A stretch of 64,000 bases of DNA from Diphasiastrum complanatum (GCA_029204225.1 CM055092.1:60263401-60327400); one strand, 5' to 3'. Positions 11,287-23,856 are shown, numbered from the stretch's first letter. Notes: generated by a model from the sequence alone, not told the origin. Numbers and translations: made by a program.

Positions 11287-11646
11287 TCTCCTATTAAGAA
11301 AGCCAAATTTTTTTTCTTATTAACAAATTTATAAGTAATACATTAAAAAAAACTTCAAGCAAACTCCATAATTTTTTTTTTTACATATGTGCTAAAATTA
11401 GCATTAACTTTAACTTGAGTATGTGGCAAACAAAATTAATTAAACAAGCACCATTTAACCAATTACAAATTTGAAAAAAATGTCCCTGTAACTGCTTATA
11501 AAAAAACGATAGCCAAATGGACCTAAAAAGGCCATTCATAAATAACCAAAAAAAAAAACAACTAAACTAAGCAATCCCTCCCCCACCCCAATCATCCCTC
11601 CCTTCGGGCCCTAATCTTTAGGGCTCGGATTTTGGCCTCCAATAGA

Positions 11647-13692
<2,046 letters not shown>

Positions 13693-13738
<46 letters not shown>
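13693..13738. repeat. (TA)n microsatellite
   Basis: About 22 TA units; the YIYIYI frames here are artefacts. Confidence 0.97.
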
Positions 13739-13741
<3 letters not shown>

Positions 13742-14700
13742 GGCCAAATATTTACACTAGGATTATATATACTCTCCACTTGCATAAATGTATAAAGGCA
13801 CATCTAGGAGTATGGTAAATTTCCAACAAATGCAAATGGTGTGATATTGGAAGGTGTAGGAATTATGTGATATAAGAGTGCGGTCCCCTAGTAAGCTAAA
13901 TAAGAGTGGTTGGTTGAATACTTTGAGCACTCAAGCTCTAATCCAAGTTGCTAATGAAATGAAAAATTGTTTGTTTGAATCCTCCAAAGACTCAAGCGCA
14001 AGCTATTTTTAGCAAAGGGATTTGTCGTAGAAAAGGAATGTATAGGAATTATTGGTCACAAAAAATCAACAAATACAAATAGGCAAATTGTTACAGCTTT
14101 TAGAATTTGACCTTTTCGTCTCATTTTTTTTTGCTTGTTAAATTCTCTAGATCTAGGTGAAATTAAAAAATAAAAAATTTAAACACCTAAGCAAAATTAT
14201 AAATTAACATCAAATATTTCAGCAATTAGTTTTTCTTGGTTTTCAAATTTGACCTATTTAAAAGTCTTGTTACTTGTACGTACATCACATCTAGACCATT
14301 TTTTTTTTTCTTTCAAAGACTCTAAGTAAACCTCACACTTGTTGATAAGTAACTTTATCCAATCATTGAAAGGTTATTATAAGGCTCTAAAAACAAGGTG
14401 ATTGATATATCTTGAGAAGTTGTGCCTTAAGCAAAGCTTTCAAATCATTGAAAAACTAGAAATGCATTTTAGACCTACATTTCATGGCAAGTGCCAGATT
14501 TTAAAATGGAGTTCTCCATCCTTGTCAAAACTTATGTTAAGTTGTTATCGTGTGGCAAATGAGGTGACATGAGACATTGTCACATAGGGGCACCTAAAGC
14601 CCATTAGCAATTGCCAAAAAATAAAATAAAAGAGAAATAAATTGTACAAGCTTGCATGCATGTGTCCGTCCTACAACATCACTCATAACAATTATTGTTA
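13739..14700. other. no recognised feature
   Basis: AT-rich sequence with several poly-T runs, nothing recognised. The last part is upstream of the SMR-like gene. Confidence 0.45.
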
Positions 14701-15006
14701 AATGATGGTGTCACCATCATCATATATTATGCTTTTGACTATTCCTTTTGCCTCCAATATTTTGTCCTTGTCGGAGACGCTATGCCCCTGGCCCACCACG
14801 CTTTGGCAAGCTTCTTCGCAAAGCTTCTCACTGTGGCCTTTAATAAACCCATCCGGTCCCTTCCCAACTTCGCTCCAATCGCGACAGCCTTAAGAGCAGA
14901 GGAAATTGAAAGCTCTACGTCTTCATTGATTTGATTCAATTCGCTGTTTTATGCTGCCTTTCTCTAAAGGTTTTCAGAGAATAAGTTTAAGGAACAAATC
15001 CTAAAC
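14700..15006 (+). promoter_or_regulatory. presumed promoter and 5' UTR of the SMR-like gene
   Basis: A less AT-rich block (14,770-14,915) precedes the ATG. It also holds a 66-codon minus-strand frame (14,739-14,939, basic, with FAKKLAKAWWARG) that I cannot assign. A TATATTATG at about 14,722 is a weak TATA candidate. The placement is inferred only from proximity. Confidence 0.3.
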
Positions 15007-15402
15007 ATGACACTGGTTTCTGGAAAGCCTCTGGGTGGAATGACTCGTATGCATATGCAAGGGAATGAAAGCCACACAAATGATGACGCCCGACAGGGTG
15101 TGGACGTGCTTCAATGGGGCTGCAGTTTGACACAACTCAAGCCAATATCCACGAGGGTCAGTGCCATGCATGTTTCAGCTTGGCCGAAAGAAACATTGCT
15201 CTGTACAATGGCTTCTCAGGAGGATCAGTGCTCCTATTCTGTGGGTTGCGAGACTCCAAAGGCCAAAATGTGCAAAATTCCTGAGCTTCTAGAGTGCCCG
15301 TCCGCCCCCAGAAAGAGACGATCAGTTAGCAGGCACAGTACATTCAGTGGTGTCAGCTTCTTCAATCCTCCTGACTTGGACCTATGCTTTGCTCAAGACT
15401 AG
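15007..15402 (+). CDS. SIAMESE-RELATED-type cyclin-dependent kinase inhibitor
   Basis: A single-exon frame of 131 codons with both hallmarks of the plant SIM/SMR family. Residues 82-105 give ETPKAKMCKIP followed by CPSAPRKRR, matching the family's TPxxxxxKIP...CPxAPRKxR core. Residues 118-128 give FFNPPDLDLCF, matching the C-terminal FFxPPDLD motif that serves cyclin/CDK binding. In the family these small nuclear proteins inhibit CDK-cyclin complexes and promote the switch from mitosis to endoreduplication, or arrest under stress. The length fits (family about 80-130 or slightly more). The N-terminal half is not conserved, and ATGs at residues 12, 15 and 17 could also start it. No stop or frameshift is present. 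It is the only complete host gene in the window and is flanked by repeats. Confidence 0.85.
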   Translation: MTLVSGKPLGGMTRMHMQGNESHTNDDARQGVDVLQWGCSLTQLKPISTRVSAMHVSAWPKETLLCTMASQEDQCSYSVGCETPKAKMCKIPELLECPSAPRKRRSVSRHSTFSGVSFFNPPDLDLCFAQD

Positions 15403-15912
15403 CTACATGAGTGACACCGCTCTCAATTGATCGTTTTCGATTTGTTACTGATCCAGCTTAAAAAAGGCTACACAAGCATCCACTGCGTGCCACATCAAGC
15501 TCTGCCTGCAAGATTTGCCTGCCAAATGTGGGTGTGGAGGATCACTGCTCCTAGCGATCTTCATTGTTTGTGATCTCTCTCCAACAATTGGACATTTTTG
15601 AGAGCTCAAAAAGCAAGAGCAGTACGTTTGAGATCAGATCTTTCAGGAATATATTGCTTTTAGGTGGATACGTTCCCAGCTCTTGCTGCTTGGTTTATCT
15701 AAATTAAAAGCTTTTTATCAGATGTCTGTAATCTAAAGAGATTGTTCTGTGGTTTGTTGTAATTTTATAAGAGTAATGCACAAAAACTTGATTGGGCATA
15801 TGGACGCAACATACTACTAAAACTTTCAATGTATAAAGGGGACAAGCCTGCTGTGTCCTAGACTCCTAGAGCCTATACACTCCGTTTTAATACGAATACA
15901 TATTATACACAC
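15403..15912 (+). other. 3' flank of the SMR-like gene
   Basis: Contains the probable 3' UTR. T-rich stretches such as TTGTTGTAATTTTATAAG near 15,755 may aid polyadenylation, but no clean AATAAA is seen. It ends at the target duplication of the hAT-like element. Confidence 0.35.
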
Positions 15913-16376
15913 CAAAGTTCCAGGTGCCGTTGTACGGCACCTGTGCCGTGGAACTGTGGAACTTCAGTTCCACGGCACCCACCACACCCATTTTTCACCT
16001 ATTTTTTTTTCTTTTAAATTTTTTTTAGTCATCATTTTAGTGAAAAACAAAAAAAAAAACAGGTGCCGTACCACGGCACGTGTGCCATGGCCGTGGTACG
16101 GCACCTGCTACGGCACCCAGGCTCCACGGCACCTGTGCCGTGGAAAACTTCAGTGTTCGGGAAACTTTTTTGAGGTTTCCCTCAAAAATCCCATACCTTA
16201 AGGAGTTTGTTGGCTACTAAGAGGGGATATGCTTCTACTTGCCGGTTTTCCTCTATAAAATCTCAAATTTATCACGTAAAAAATCTTGCAAAATTTTGTA
16301 ATTGTCGGTTTTTGGAAAAAGATGCCGGTTCCATTCCTTAAGAATGTCGGCTTTCCCGAACACTGGGGGAACTTTG
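15913..16376. mobile_element. hAT-like non-autonomous DNA element (464 bp)
   Basis: The element begins CAAAGTTCC and ends GGAACTTTG, a perfect 9-bp terminal inverted repeat. It is flanked on both sides by ATACACAC (15,905-15,912 and 16,377-16,384), an 8-bp target duplication as made by hAT transposases. No transposase is encoded. A second, inner inverted pair is AGTGTTCGGGAAA (near 16,152) and TTTCCCGAACACT (near 16,352). The interval 15,920-16,145 is filled with palindromes built from GGTGCCGT and ACGGCACC. The target duplication is low-complexity, so some doubt remains. Confidence 0.7.
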
Positions 16377-16384
16377 ATACACAC

Positions 16385-16868
16385 ACAGTCTTGAGTCCTA
16401 GCCTGGTCCTAGCTTGACCACATGAGGTTTTTTTTAGCGAGTTCTTGGCTGTGCTGATTGTGCAGCCACAGCCCAAAAATGGCTCACAAATTTACTCCAT
16501 ACAAAAGCTATTTTTTCCTGCTTACACAGCCACAAACTAGTTGCTCCATCTATCCATTTCATATCTCTCTCTCTCTCTCTCACCGTTGTACAGATCCCTG
16601 GTAAGAAGGTGCTTCCCAGTCCCATCATCTACTCTTTATTTCATACACAGCCTAACTAGATGAACATGCCCTCCCCAAGAGAGGCTGCCACGGGGTGGTT
16701 GCCTCTTACCGCCTCCAAAAAATGTGGGGACAGGCCACATGAGAGGTAGAGTGCTATCTCCGACCTATGTGTCGATATGCGATTGGATATGGTGCGGCCA
16801 GCTAGCAAGAGGCTGCCTCAAGAGGTTGGCCTACCTCAAGAGATGGACTTTTTTCACCTCCATGTGAC

Positions 16869-16870
<2 letters not shown>
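16385..16870. other. no recognised feature
   Basis: Short CT run near 16,565; no coding sequence or repeat otherwise recognised. It leads into the CT/TA microsatellite. Confidence 0.45.

Positions 16871-16951
<81 letters not shown>
16871..16951. repeat. compound microsatellite (CT)n-(AT)n
   Basis: About 17 CT units followed by about 22 AT units. As at 6.35 kb, the AT tract is followed by ACTAGT and the GACGGGCAATGG cassette. Confidence 0.97.
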
Positions 16952-16954
<3 letters not shown>

Positions 16955-17692
16955 TAGTAAAGAGTGCCCTTCATTGACGGGCAATGGAGGCCGATCTAGG
17001 TGGTGATTGATGATTTGAATGATGGCCTATCTCGCACATCTCGCATCTCGAATATTTAACATTCGAGTCTTTGGAAAAATTCGAGTCCTTGGAAAAATTC
17101 GAGCCTTCAGAAAAATTCGAGTCTTCGAAAAAATTTGAGTCTTCGGAAAAATTCGAGTCTTTGGAAAAGAAATCGAGTCTTTGAAAAAATCGAGTCTTTG
17201 GAAAAATTCGAGTCTTTTAAAAAAATTGAGTATTTTGAAAAATTCGACTTGACTGTACAAAGGGCCCTTCGATCCTTCGAAAAAATTCGAGTTGACGGTT
17301 CGATCCTTCGGAAAAATTCGAGTCTTCGAAAAAATTCGATCCTATGGAAAAATTTGAGTCTTCGGAAAAATTCGAGTCGTTCAAAAAATTTGAGTCTTTG
17401 GAAAAATCCGAATCTTTCGAAAAATTCGAGTCTTTCGAAAAATTTGAGTCGTTGGCAAAATTCGATTCATTTGAAAATTTCGATCCTTTAGAAAAATTCG
17501 AGTCTTTGAAAATTCGAGTCATTGGAAAAATTTGATCCATTGGAAAAATTCGAGTCTTTGGAAAAATTTGAGTCTTTCGAAAAATTCGATCCTTTCGAAA
17601 AATTCGAGTCGTTGGAAAAATTTGAGTCGTTGACGGGCAATGGAGGCCGATCTAGGTGGCGGCCGATGATTTGGATGGTGGCCGATCTCGCA
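16952..17692 (+). repeat. cassette and minisatellite A, copy 2
   Basis: The cassette words GACGGGCAATGG and GGCCGATCTAG occur at 16,977 and, on the far side of the array, at about 17,633. Between them (17,060-17,630) lie about 30 units of TTCGAGTCTTTGGAAAAA. Open frames on both strands (EKFESFEKFD-like and DSNFSKDSNF-like) result from the unit length and are not genes. The far side runs into LINE sequence. Confidence 0.9.
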
Positions 17693-17699
17693 TCTATGT

Positions 17700-18447
17700 A
17701 TGTGTGTGTATTTTCGTTGCCACCCGCGCTTTGCACGATTCGCTTGCTAAGGCTCTCTGCCGCTTTCTCTGGGTGGGAAAGCGTTCTCTTCTTCCTTGGT
17801 CTGTCTGTACGGCCGCTACTGTTGATGGTGGTCTTGGCATTCCTGACCCTGCTGTTAAGAACCGTTCTTTGGTCCTTCGTAGATTGTCGTCCTTGGCTCT
17901 CCCCTCGCGGCATTGGCATGCTCTTCTCCTTTCTTTTATGGCTTCTTCGGCGGCAGTGTCAGCCCTGCTTCGTCCTCCACCCAGTCTTGCGGACATTCTG
18001 GCCTTCAGCTGCTCCTTTAAGCTCAAAGGTCCCTTTGTTTTGACCAACCTCGCACGCCTCTTGCTTCACCTTCGTTCCTTCTTCTCCTGGAGGGACGACT
18101 CTATTCTCCCTGCTTCAGAATCCATCTGGACTTCCTCTCTTTCCCTCCCAATGCGCAACCCCTTTTTCGTTTTCATCCCCACCTTTCGGTTTTCTCAACT
18201 TCCAAGGGTCTCTGTTCCCTTACTCAGTTCGTCCACGTCCCTCCTTGCCAAGTTCTTCCTTCCTCTTCCCTTTCTTTGTCGGAGAGTAGACTGGTCTTTC
18301 TGGCCGCCTCTTGCGCCATTCCGCTTCATCTCTCTCAGGCCACGCCCTTTGACCTTTCTGGTTGGGACCCGACCCTTTTCTCCTCCCTCTTTACCTACTC
18401 TTCCTTGCATTGTCGTCAATTTCCCTCTCTTTTCTCGGACTACCTGA
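17700..18447 (+). pseudogene. LINE RT C-terminal region
   Basis: An open frame of about 250 codons includes LAKALCRFLWVGKRSLLPW, then DGGLGIPDPAVKNRSLVLRR. The F-x-W...PW...GGLGIxD...N spacing is characteristic of the region after the RT palm in plant LINEs. The rest is Ser/Leu/Pro-rich and drifts from the family. The catalytic YADD part and the endonuclease are absent. The frame has no true start because it is a 5'-truncated copy; unlike most of the window it is GC-rich. Confidence 0.7.
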
Positions 18448-18721
18448 ACCACCTCTGAGTCTCCGCGTGCCTGGCGTTTCTGCCTCTAAACTGCCCGTTC
18501 TCTACCTGTAAGGAAGCTCCAGTATCTTGCCTATCACATCCTTACCAAATCCCTTCCTTTGCTCTCCAAGTGGCCTTTTCTTGATGATCGCCTTTGCCTC
18601 TCATTGGGCTTTTGGTAATTCTGTAAGTTTCTGTACTCTTCGGCCATGGAAGCTACTCTATGTACTTGTACATTTGTGAATATACAATAGTGCAATTAAG
18701 CTTTCAAAAAAAAAAAAAAAA
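17700..18721 (+). mobile_element. 5'-truncated LINE (non-LTR) 3' end with poly(A)
   Basis: The plus strand encodes the part of a plant LINE protein downstream of RT (see CDS entry) and ends in a 16-A tail at 18,706-18,721. Truncation at the 5' side and a poly(A) end are typical of target-primed insertion. The left edge merges with cassette copy 2. No target duplication could be identified by eye. Confidence 0.75.
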
Positions 18722-18878
18722 GATTAGCCACTTTGAGCTATTCATGCGTACAAACATGTTAAGCCATCCTATGTGTAGAATACATGTAAAACCTCATATT
18801 CATTACGAAAAATGTGTGAAAGATGCATTAGTATGGGTACAACATTTAGTTAAGTGAAAATCAATCAAGAAAGAAAGA

Positions 18879-19982
18879 TGTTCCTGTTAGCAGATTCCAG
18901 AGAATCCCCAGATGCCGAGCCAAGCTGAAGACATAGAGTATCTCTCACCCATAACCGAGGAGGTCTTAGAAGGAGGAGAGCAGAAGAAGCTGAGAGCCGA
19001 GGATTACTAGCTAGGGGATGACAGTTATTATCTATGTGAGCCTACATGGTGTATCCCAGAGAAGGAATGACCATGTAGGAGCTAGTAAATGAGTGTATAC
19101 CCTCTTAAATAATTTAGAGTGAGCCACCTTTTGATGGTGACCTCTAGTGGAAGGGCTTTTTCCTCTTGTAATTTCCAAATTAGTGGAATTGCCACTTGGG
19201 CTCCACATGGGCAGCCCTCTTGCTTATTTAAGGCCCCCCCTCTCTTGTGAGGGAGCTTTGATTGTATTGTCGATTCCTCTTGAGTGAATAAAGAAGATCT
19301 TCCACGAGTTCTTGATAATTGTGAGGCTCCTTGTTCATGGCAATTTCTTGAGTGAAATTCCTATGAGCATGTTCTGATTTCCTTTCTGATTGTGGATTAA
19401 TGAGATCTCTTGCTTACTTTCTTGCTTTGTGGAATGTAGACGTGGATTAAGTTTCTTGTTTCTTGATTTTGTAGTTTCAGCATGCTAGTAAACTATAGAG
19501 GCTGAGATTGTGGATCTGATTTGCATATTCACTAACAATCCTGTCCTTGATTGTTCTTGGGTATTCCAAGCATCAAGAAATGGGTGTTTCTTGATCCTTG
19601 GGCTGCTAGAATGCTGTTAGGAAGTTAGCTTTCTTGTTTCTTGTTTCTTGTTTCTTCTTGAGTAGCTTAATCTTGTTTTTGCATTATTCCTTGATTTCCT
19701 AAGATAGTTTGGTAGATAGATTGTAGATTTGCTCATTGTTCAGAACGTTGATCTATGCTGAGCTAGGACTGGTTGCATGGCTTGTAAATGCATGTAGCTG
19801 AGTGAACGTATCCGTTTCTTCCCACTGAAAGGCTGGGAACACACGTTGTAATATGAGAAATACTTCTGCCTGAAAACTGTTCTAAACAAAAAGATTAATC
19901 TGTAAAGAATTGTAACCAACAGAAGTAATAAAGAAGAAGAGCCAAGAATTGTGTTCACAGATTCAACTGGAATCTGTGAACA
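18879..19982 (+). repeat. 5' LTR of plus-strand gypsy-like element (about 1.1 kb)
   Basis: It starts TGTTCCTGTTAGCAGATTCCAG minus two bases of symmetry and ends CTGGAATCTGTGAACA, so the ends form an interrupted inverted repeat (CAGATTCCAG/CTGGAATCTG). A TGGCGCC primer site follows two bases later. AATAAAG near 19,287 may be the LTR's polyadenylation signal. No 3' LTR is seen; the element is cut off near 22.3-22.7 kb. Confidence 0.65.
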
Positions 19983-19984
19983 TT

Positions 19985-20002
19985 TGGCGCCATTTCCACA
20001 TC
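19985..20002 (+). other. primer-binding site (TGGCGCC type)
   Basis: TGGCGCCATTTCC follows the LTR end after two T bases. TGGCGCC complements the 3' end of tRNAs ending in GGCGCCA and is common in plant gypsy elements. It differs from the TGGTATCAGAGCC sites used by the other elements here. Confidence 0.6.
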
Positions 20003-20339
20003 TACACATACACTTATCCAAACCAAACCTTTCCATCTGTGTTGCCAAACCATCGCTCTGAAGTCTCACACATGCATCATTACCGGGCTTGTTACTTTGG
20101 TCTCGACTGACGTCTAGCTCTGTTCTCGACCGAGGCTTCATGTTCCTTCCCTAGCCGAGCTCCATGACTCTCGTTTAGACTGGACAAAATCTTGTTTCAT
20201 TCACCTATTGAAACTACACACTCACTCTCGACCGAACAACTACTCGCAATATCCTGCCAAGTCCTGAGTTAAATCTCAACCGATGCTCATCGATCAGATC
20301 TCAACCGAGCCTTTCCATTGACATCTCGACACCAGACGT

Positions 20340-20890
20340 AACCGATGCCTTTCCGTTACTTCTCGACCAGAAACGTTCTGTCAATTCTTAACCGGAGGCA
20401 TTCTGTACAATCTCAATCGAAGCTGTCTATCGAATCTCAACCGAAGGCATTCTGTAAGATCTCCACCAAAAGCTGTCTATCAAATCTCAACCGGAGCCTT
20501 CCGTACAAATCTCAACGGAAGGCATTCCTGTTAAAATTCAACCGAAGGCATTCTTGTCAGATCTCGACCGGAGCTTTCTCTCAGATCTCAACCGGAGCTT
20601 TCTCTCAGATGTCGACCGTAGCATCCTGTCAGATCTCAATCAGAGCTTTCTCTCAGATCTCGACTGAAGCATCCTGTCAGATCTCGACCGGAGCTTTCTC
20701 TCAAACCTCGACCGAAGCATCCTGTCAAATCTCGACCTGAGCTTTCTCTCAGATCTCGACCGAAGCATCCTGTCAAATCCCGACCGGAACTCTCTCTCAG
20801 ATCTCAACTCTCAATCGAACTGTTCTATCAACTCTCAACCAGACCTTTCTATCAATTCTCAACCGAGGATTTCTATCAACTCTCAACCGA
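20340..20890 (+). repeat. 24-bp tandem array in the element leader
   Basis: Units of AGATCTCGACCGGAGCTTTC-CTC type repeat. From 20,559 to about 20,800 the period is exactly 24 bp, with an alternation of AGCTTTCTCTC and AGCATCCTGTC giving a 48-bp higher order. Because 24 is a multiple of three, a 131-codon frame (20,345-20,740) stays open, but it lies between primer site and gag and is probably leader. Confidence 0.85.
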
Positions 20891-21445
20891 GAGCTCCAAC
20901 TTCCAACCTGAACCAAGTCAACTCAAAACGACATCTACTTTATTATTTGACTAGGTCTCAGTGTTTGCCAAATATCACAGTTCTTTCTAGATTTATTGCA
21001 AAATCCTAACACAAAAAAACCAAAACAACTATGCCATTTGGACACCACCACATTATTAGTCTCTGACTAATATTTAAAAAGAAAAAAAACAATAGTCAAG
21101 CTACCAACGAGTCCAAGAGGCCTACTTACCCAATCCTAAGGTACTCTAGAGTTGTTATGGATCGCCCTTACGATCCGAATTCCACAAAGGACTATCTACC
21201 AGAGATGGTCTCCCCATCTACCGAAAAAGCTCGATTCAGTAGATATTCTAGGATGAAATCCCAAGTCCAAGAGCCATCCACCATGTGATGTCAATGGTAA
21301 GGCATCACCAGAAGCCATGGTTTAGCTCTTCTCGATGACCATGATCAATTGCGCACGAGAATGGTTTTTTAACCTTGATCGTGAAGATAAATGAGACTTG
21401 TCACTCTTGAAGGAAGCATTTATCAAATGATTCAAGCCATTTCAC

Positions 21446-22129
21446 TTGATCGAAAGTCCTTTTGTCAAGTTGAGTAACATCAAAATGACAAAAGATGAGA
21501 AAGTACGTGACTACATTGAAAGATTTAAAAGATTAAAAAGTCAGGTACAAGAACAACCAACCGAATCTATGCTCATCATTTGGTTCCTCGTTGGACTCCC
21601 ACGATGGATACGACGTGAACTTCGCTCCAATGATGAATACACATCATTGAAACAAGCCATGTTTAATGCCATTCGAGAAGAAGACGAAAGATCAGATGTC
21701 AATGAGCCACGTGAATGGAGAGCACATCATGTTGTCCAAGAAGCTCGACCAAATGAGGAAATCCGAGAACAGTTATGGAAAACACGGATGGAGTTGCTTA
21801 ACCAGCAAAACCAGCAACAGATGGAGAAACTCACGAAAGAGTTTCAAAACACTCTTAAATCTATCCAGAGTTCGATGCCTGGTCAGTTACCCACTGGCCA
21901 AATCGACCATAGACGGGAGAATACATGGTGCCCTCACTATCGAGGTGCACACACTGGCAATGAGTGCCCTTCATACCAACCGGTCCCAGATACTTCATTG
22001 ATTAAATGTGATATCTGCGACTTTATGGATCATACCTCACTCTATTGCTATTATAACCCGAGGAACCAGCCTCACAACCAGTCAGGGGGACATTATCAAC
22101 CTCCTAGACATTATCAAACCCAAAATTAG
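21446..22129 (+). pseudogene. gag of plus-strand gypsy-like element
   Basis: 227 codons. The first part (VRDYIERFKRLKSQV, then IIWFLVGLPRWIRRELRS) has the features of retrotransposon gag. A coiled-coil-prone Q/E/K-rich stretch follows (residues 110-140), then Cys/His motifs CPHYRGAHTGNEC (first motif damaged) and CDICDFMDHTSLYC (CX2CX4HX4C). Gag forms the particle and binds RNA. A gag-like start may lie upstream near 21,158 (MDRPYDPNS...) with stops between, so this copy is likely broken. No protease or RT follows before the next element begins. Confidence 0.7.
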
Positions 22130-22740
22130 TGTTATCCACCACGAAATAACCAAGTCCATATACAAGAGTTACTCATACAATCTAGACATGAACCTATAGC
22201 TGGCACTCTTAGGACAACCTCCACGGGGACAACATGATCTAGGAGCACAAAAACATAGACACTCTCAAGAAAAGGCACAAACACATCTTGTAGAAAAATC
22301 CTTCGATCACTCAAGTAGAGAGAGAATGAGTCCAAATCACAATATCGCAAAACATGCCAAGATTTCCCTACATGAGAGAGACTCGAATTTCTAAAGTGGA
22401 GTTGCATGGAAAGTCCACTTAACTGATCTAACTCACCTACCAGAGATCCACATGTGTAACTGAATGCATGGATATTGCATGTACTGCATGTCAACTCATA
22501 ATATTGCCTAGACATTTGTAAATCACAGAAACCACTTTGCATATTGCATGCACTGATTGCATGTGGCTTGCATGCATATAGTATGACATTGCATGCTATC
22601 TAAACTTTTGCATGTCATCAAAATTGAATCTACCTAACTCAAATTTGATCTATTTTAGAAGGTTATGTGCTCAATTCACATACCTTTTATGTACAACATG
22701 AATTACAATGAAAATAACCATGGACATGGCCCCAAACTCA
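22130..22740. other. gag tail and junction zone with RY-motif cluster
   Basis: Gag-like polar sequence continues to about 22,300, then ends. From 22,463 to 22,618 the words TGCATG/GCATGC occur about nine times. The boundary with the next, minus-strand element is not sharp (about 22,650-22,740). Confidence 0.4.
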
Positions 22741-22799
22741 AGATAGGAAGATAATATTGTAATAATCTTCACACTAAATTTACTGAGTTAAGAATTGCT

Positions 22800-23278
22800 G
22801 AGAATTCACAACCATTTAGATTCATTTCAGGAACATCCACTATTGGAATAACACAAATTGAAAAAACTTCATACTCAAAATAATCCAATTTTTTCATTTC
22901 ATTAATTGTAGAAATCTGATCCAACGGACTTACAAAATTACTGCCAAATAATGTAACTACCTTATCACCCTCCTTGAAAGTGAGAACATGCTTCTCAAAA
23001 TCAATTAACAGAGAAGGTGATTTACTAAATAATCATTCATAACCTAAGATTAAATCAGTACGAGCTAGGTCTAAAACATGAAAATTAACTAATTCTGTGT
23101 ATCCTTGCACCAAAATTGAGAGCTTCAGGACTTTTACATTCCAAGTCTCCAACTCTGCTCCTGAAGCTAGATAAACTTTATATCTATGATTGTTGGCTTC
23201 ATTTTCCAAGCTGAGTTTCTGCACAAGACGAGAATTAATGAGATTATGAGATGAACCACTATCCAATAAAATACTCAC
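22800..23278 (-). pseudogene. gypsy aspartic protease of element A
   Basis: MSILLDSGSSHNLINSRLV contains the DSG catalytic motif of retropepsins; YKVYLASGAELETWNVKV and NFHVLDLARTDLILGYE follow in family order, and the frame continues through a TGA-like break near 23,030 into KSPSLLIDFEKH. Protease would cut gag-pol. It lies right after gag as expected. A stop separates it from gag, and another truncates it, so it is inactive here. Confidence 0.75.
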
Positions 23279-23301
23279 TTCTTGATTTTTAACTGTGCCA
23301 A

Positions 23302-23856
23302 TTAAACGGAAAGCTCATTAGGCAAGAAAGAAGTGGTACTAAAAGAACATTCACACTCACAATCAGTCAGGTTAATTTCCAAAGTCTTACCATTGCCTCC
23401 TGGGATTTCAATCATGTGAGCAGACACTTTCTTCCTTTCTGGACAAAATTTCATCATATGTCCAGGCTTCTCACAGACGAAACAAAAGTTCTCTTTCTTA
23501 GCCTTTTCCCGTGACATAGATTTCTTGAATCTCTTTCTGTTCAGCTTCCTGGGTTCCAATGTTGCTTGATCTAATTCGTCAAAATATTTTGCTTGGTCTG
23601 GATCGCGCTTCTTACCCTTCTTGGTTTTCAAAGTGGTTGGAATTTGTGGAAACTGCTTCCTGGATGCCACCACTGTGGAATCATATGCTTTCGTAATCCG
23701 AAACTCATCCTCGAGGTTTTGAAGTACATTTCGCCTGCATTCCTTCTGATAGTCGGTTGGCAAACCTAGGACAAACTGCCAAAGTGTCAACTTCGCATCA
23801 AATGATAGAACCCTATTTCATAGGTCTATGAATTCCTGGATATAAGAGTCTAAACT
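23302..23856 (-). pseudogene. element A gag, 3' part (zinc knuckle)
   Basis: From the insertion point the frame runs IQEFIDL, a TGA (about 23,821; probably from CGA), then LTLWQFVLGLPTDYQKECRR, a Lys/Arg-rich linker, the zinc knuckle CFVCEKPGHMMKFC (CX2CX4HX4C) and the tail DCECECSFSTTSF. It joins to the part at 33.9-34.2 kb once the inserted element is removed. The tail matches the remnant at 10.9-11.3 kb. Confidence 0.8.

Larger units (their letters stand above)
9700..11290 (-). mobile_element. degenerate gypsy gag-protease-RT fragment
   Basis: The minus strand shows, in order, a gag zinc knuckle (10,921-11,286), an aspartic-protease tail (10,506-10,727) and a decayed RT (about 9,760-10,330). 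The same gag and protease signatures occur in the minus-strand element split across 22.7-34.2 kb, so both belong to one family. Neither LTR was recognised; the flanks are AT-rich and, above 11,640, a GA microsatellite. Confidence 0.8.

Noticed and set aside
17135-17919. EKFESFEKFD-like and DSNFSKDSNF-like frames
   Set aside because: By-products of minisatellite A copy 2 reading into LINE sequence.
19740-20141. 133-codon minus frame with a hydrophobic segment
   Set aside because: Lies antisense across an LTR end and primer site; no domain recognised.
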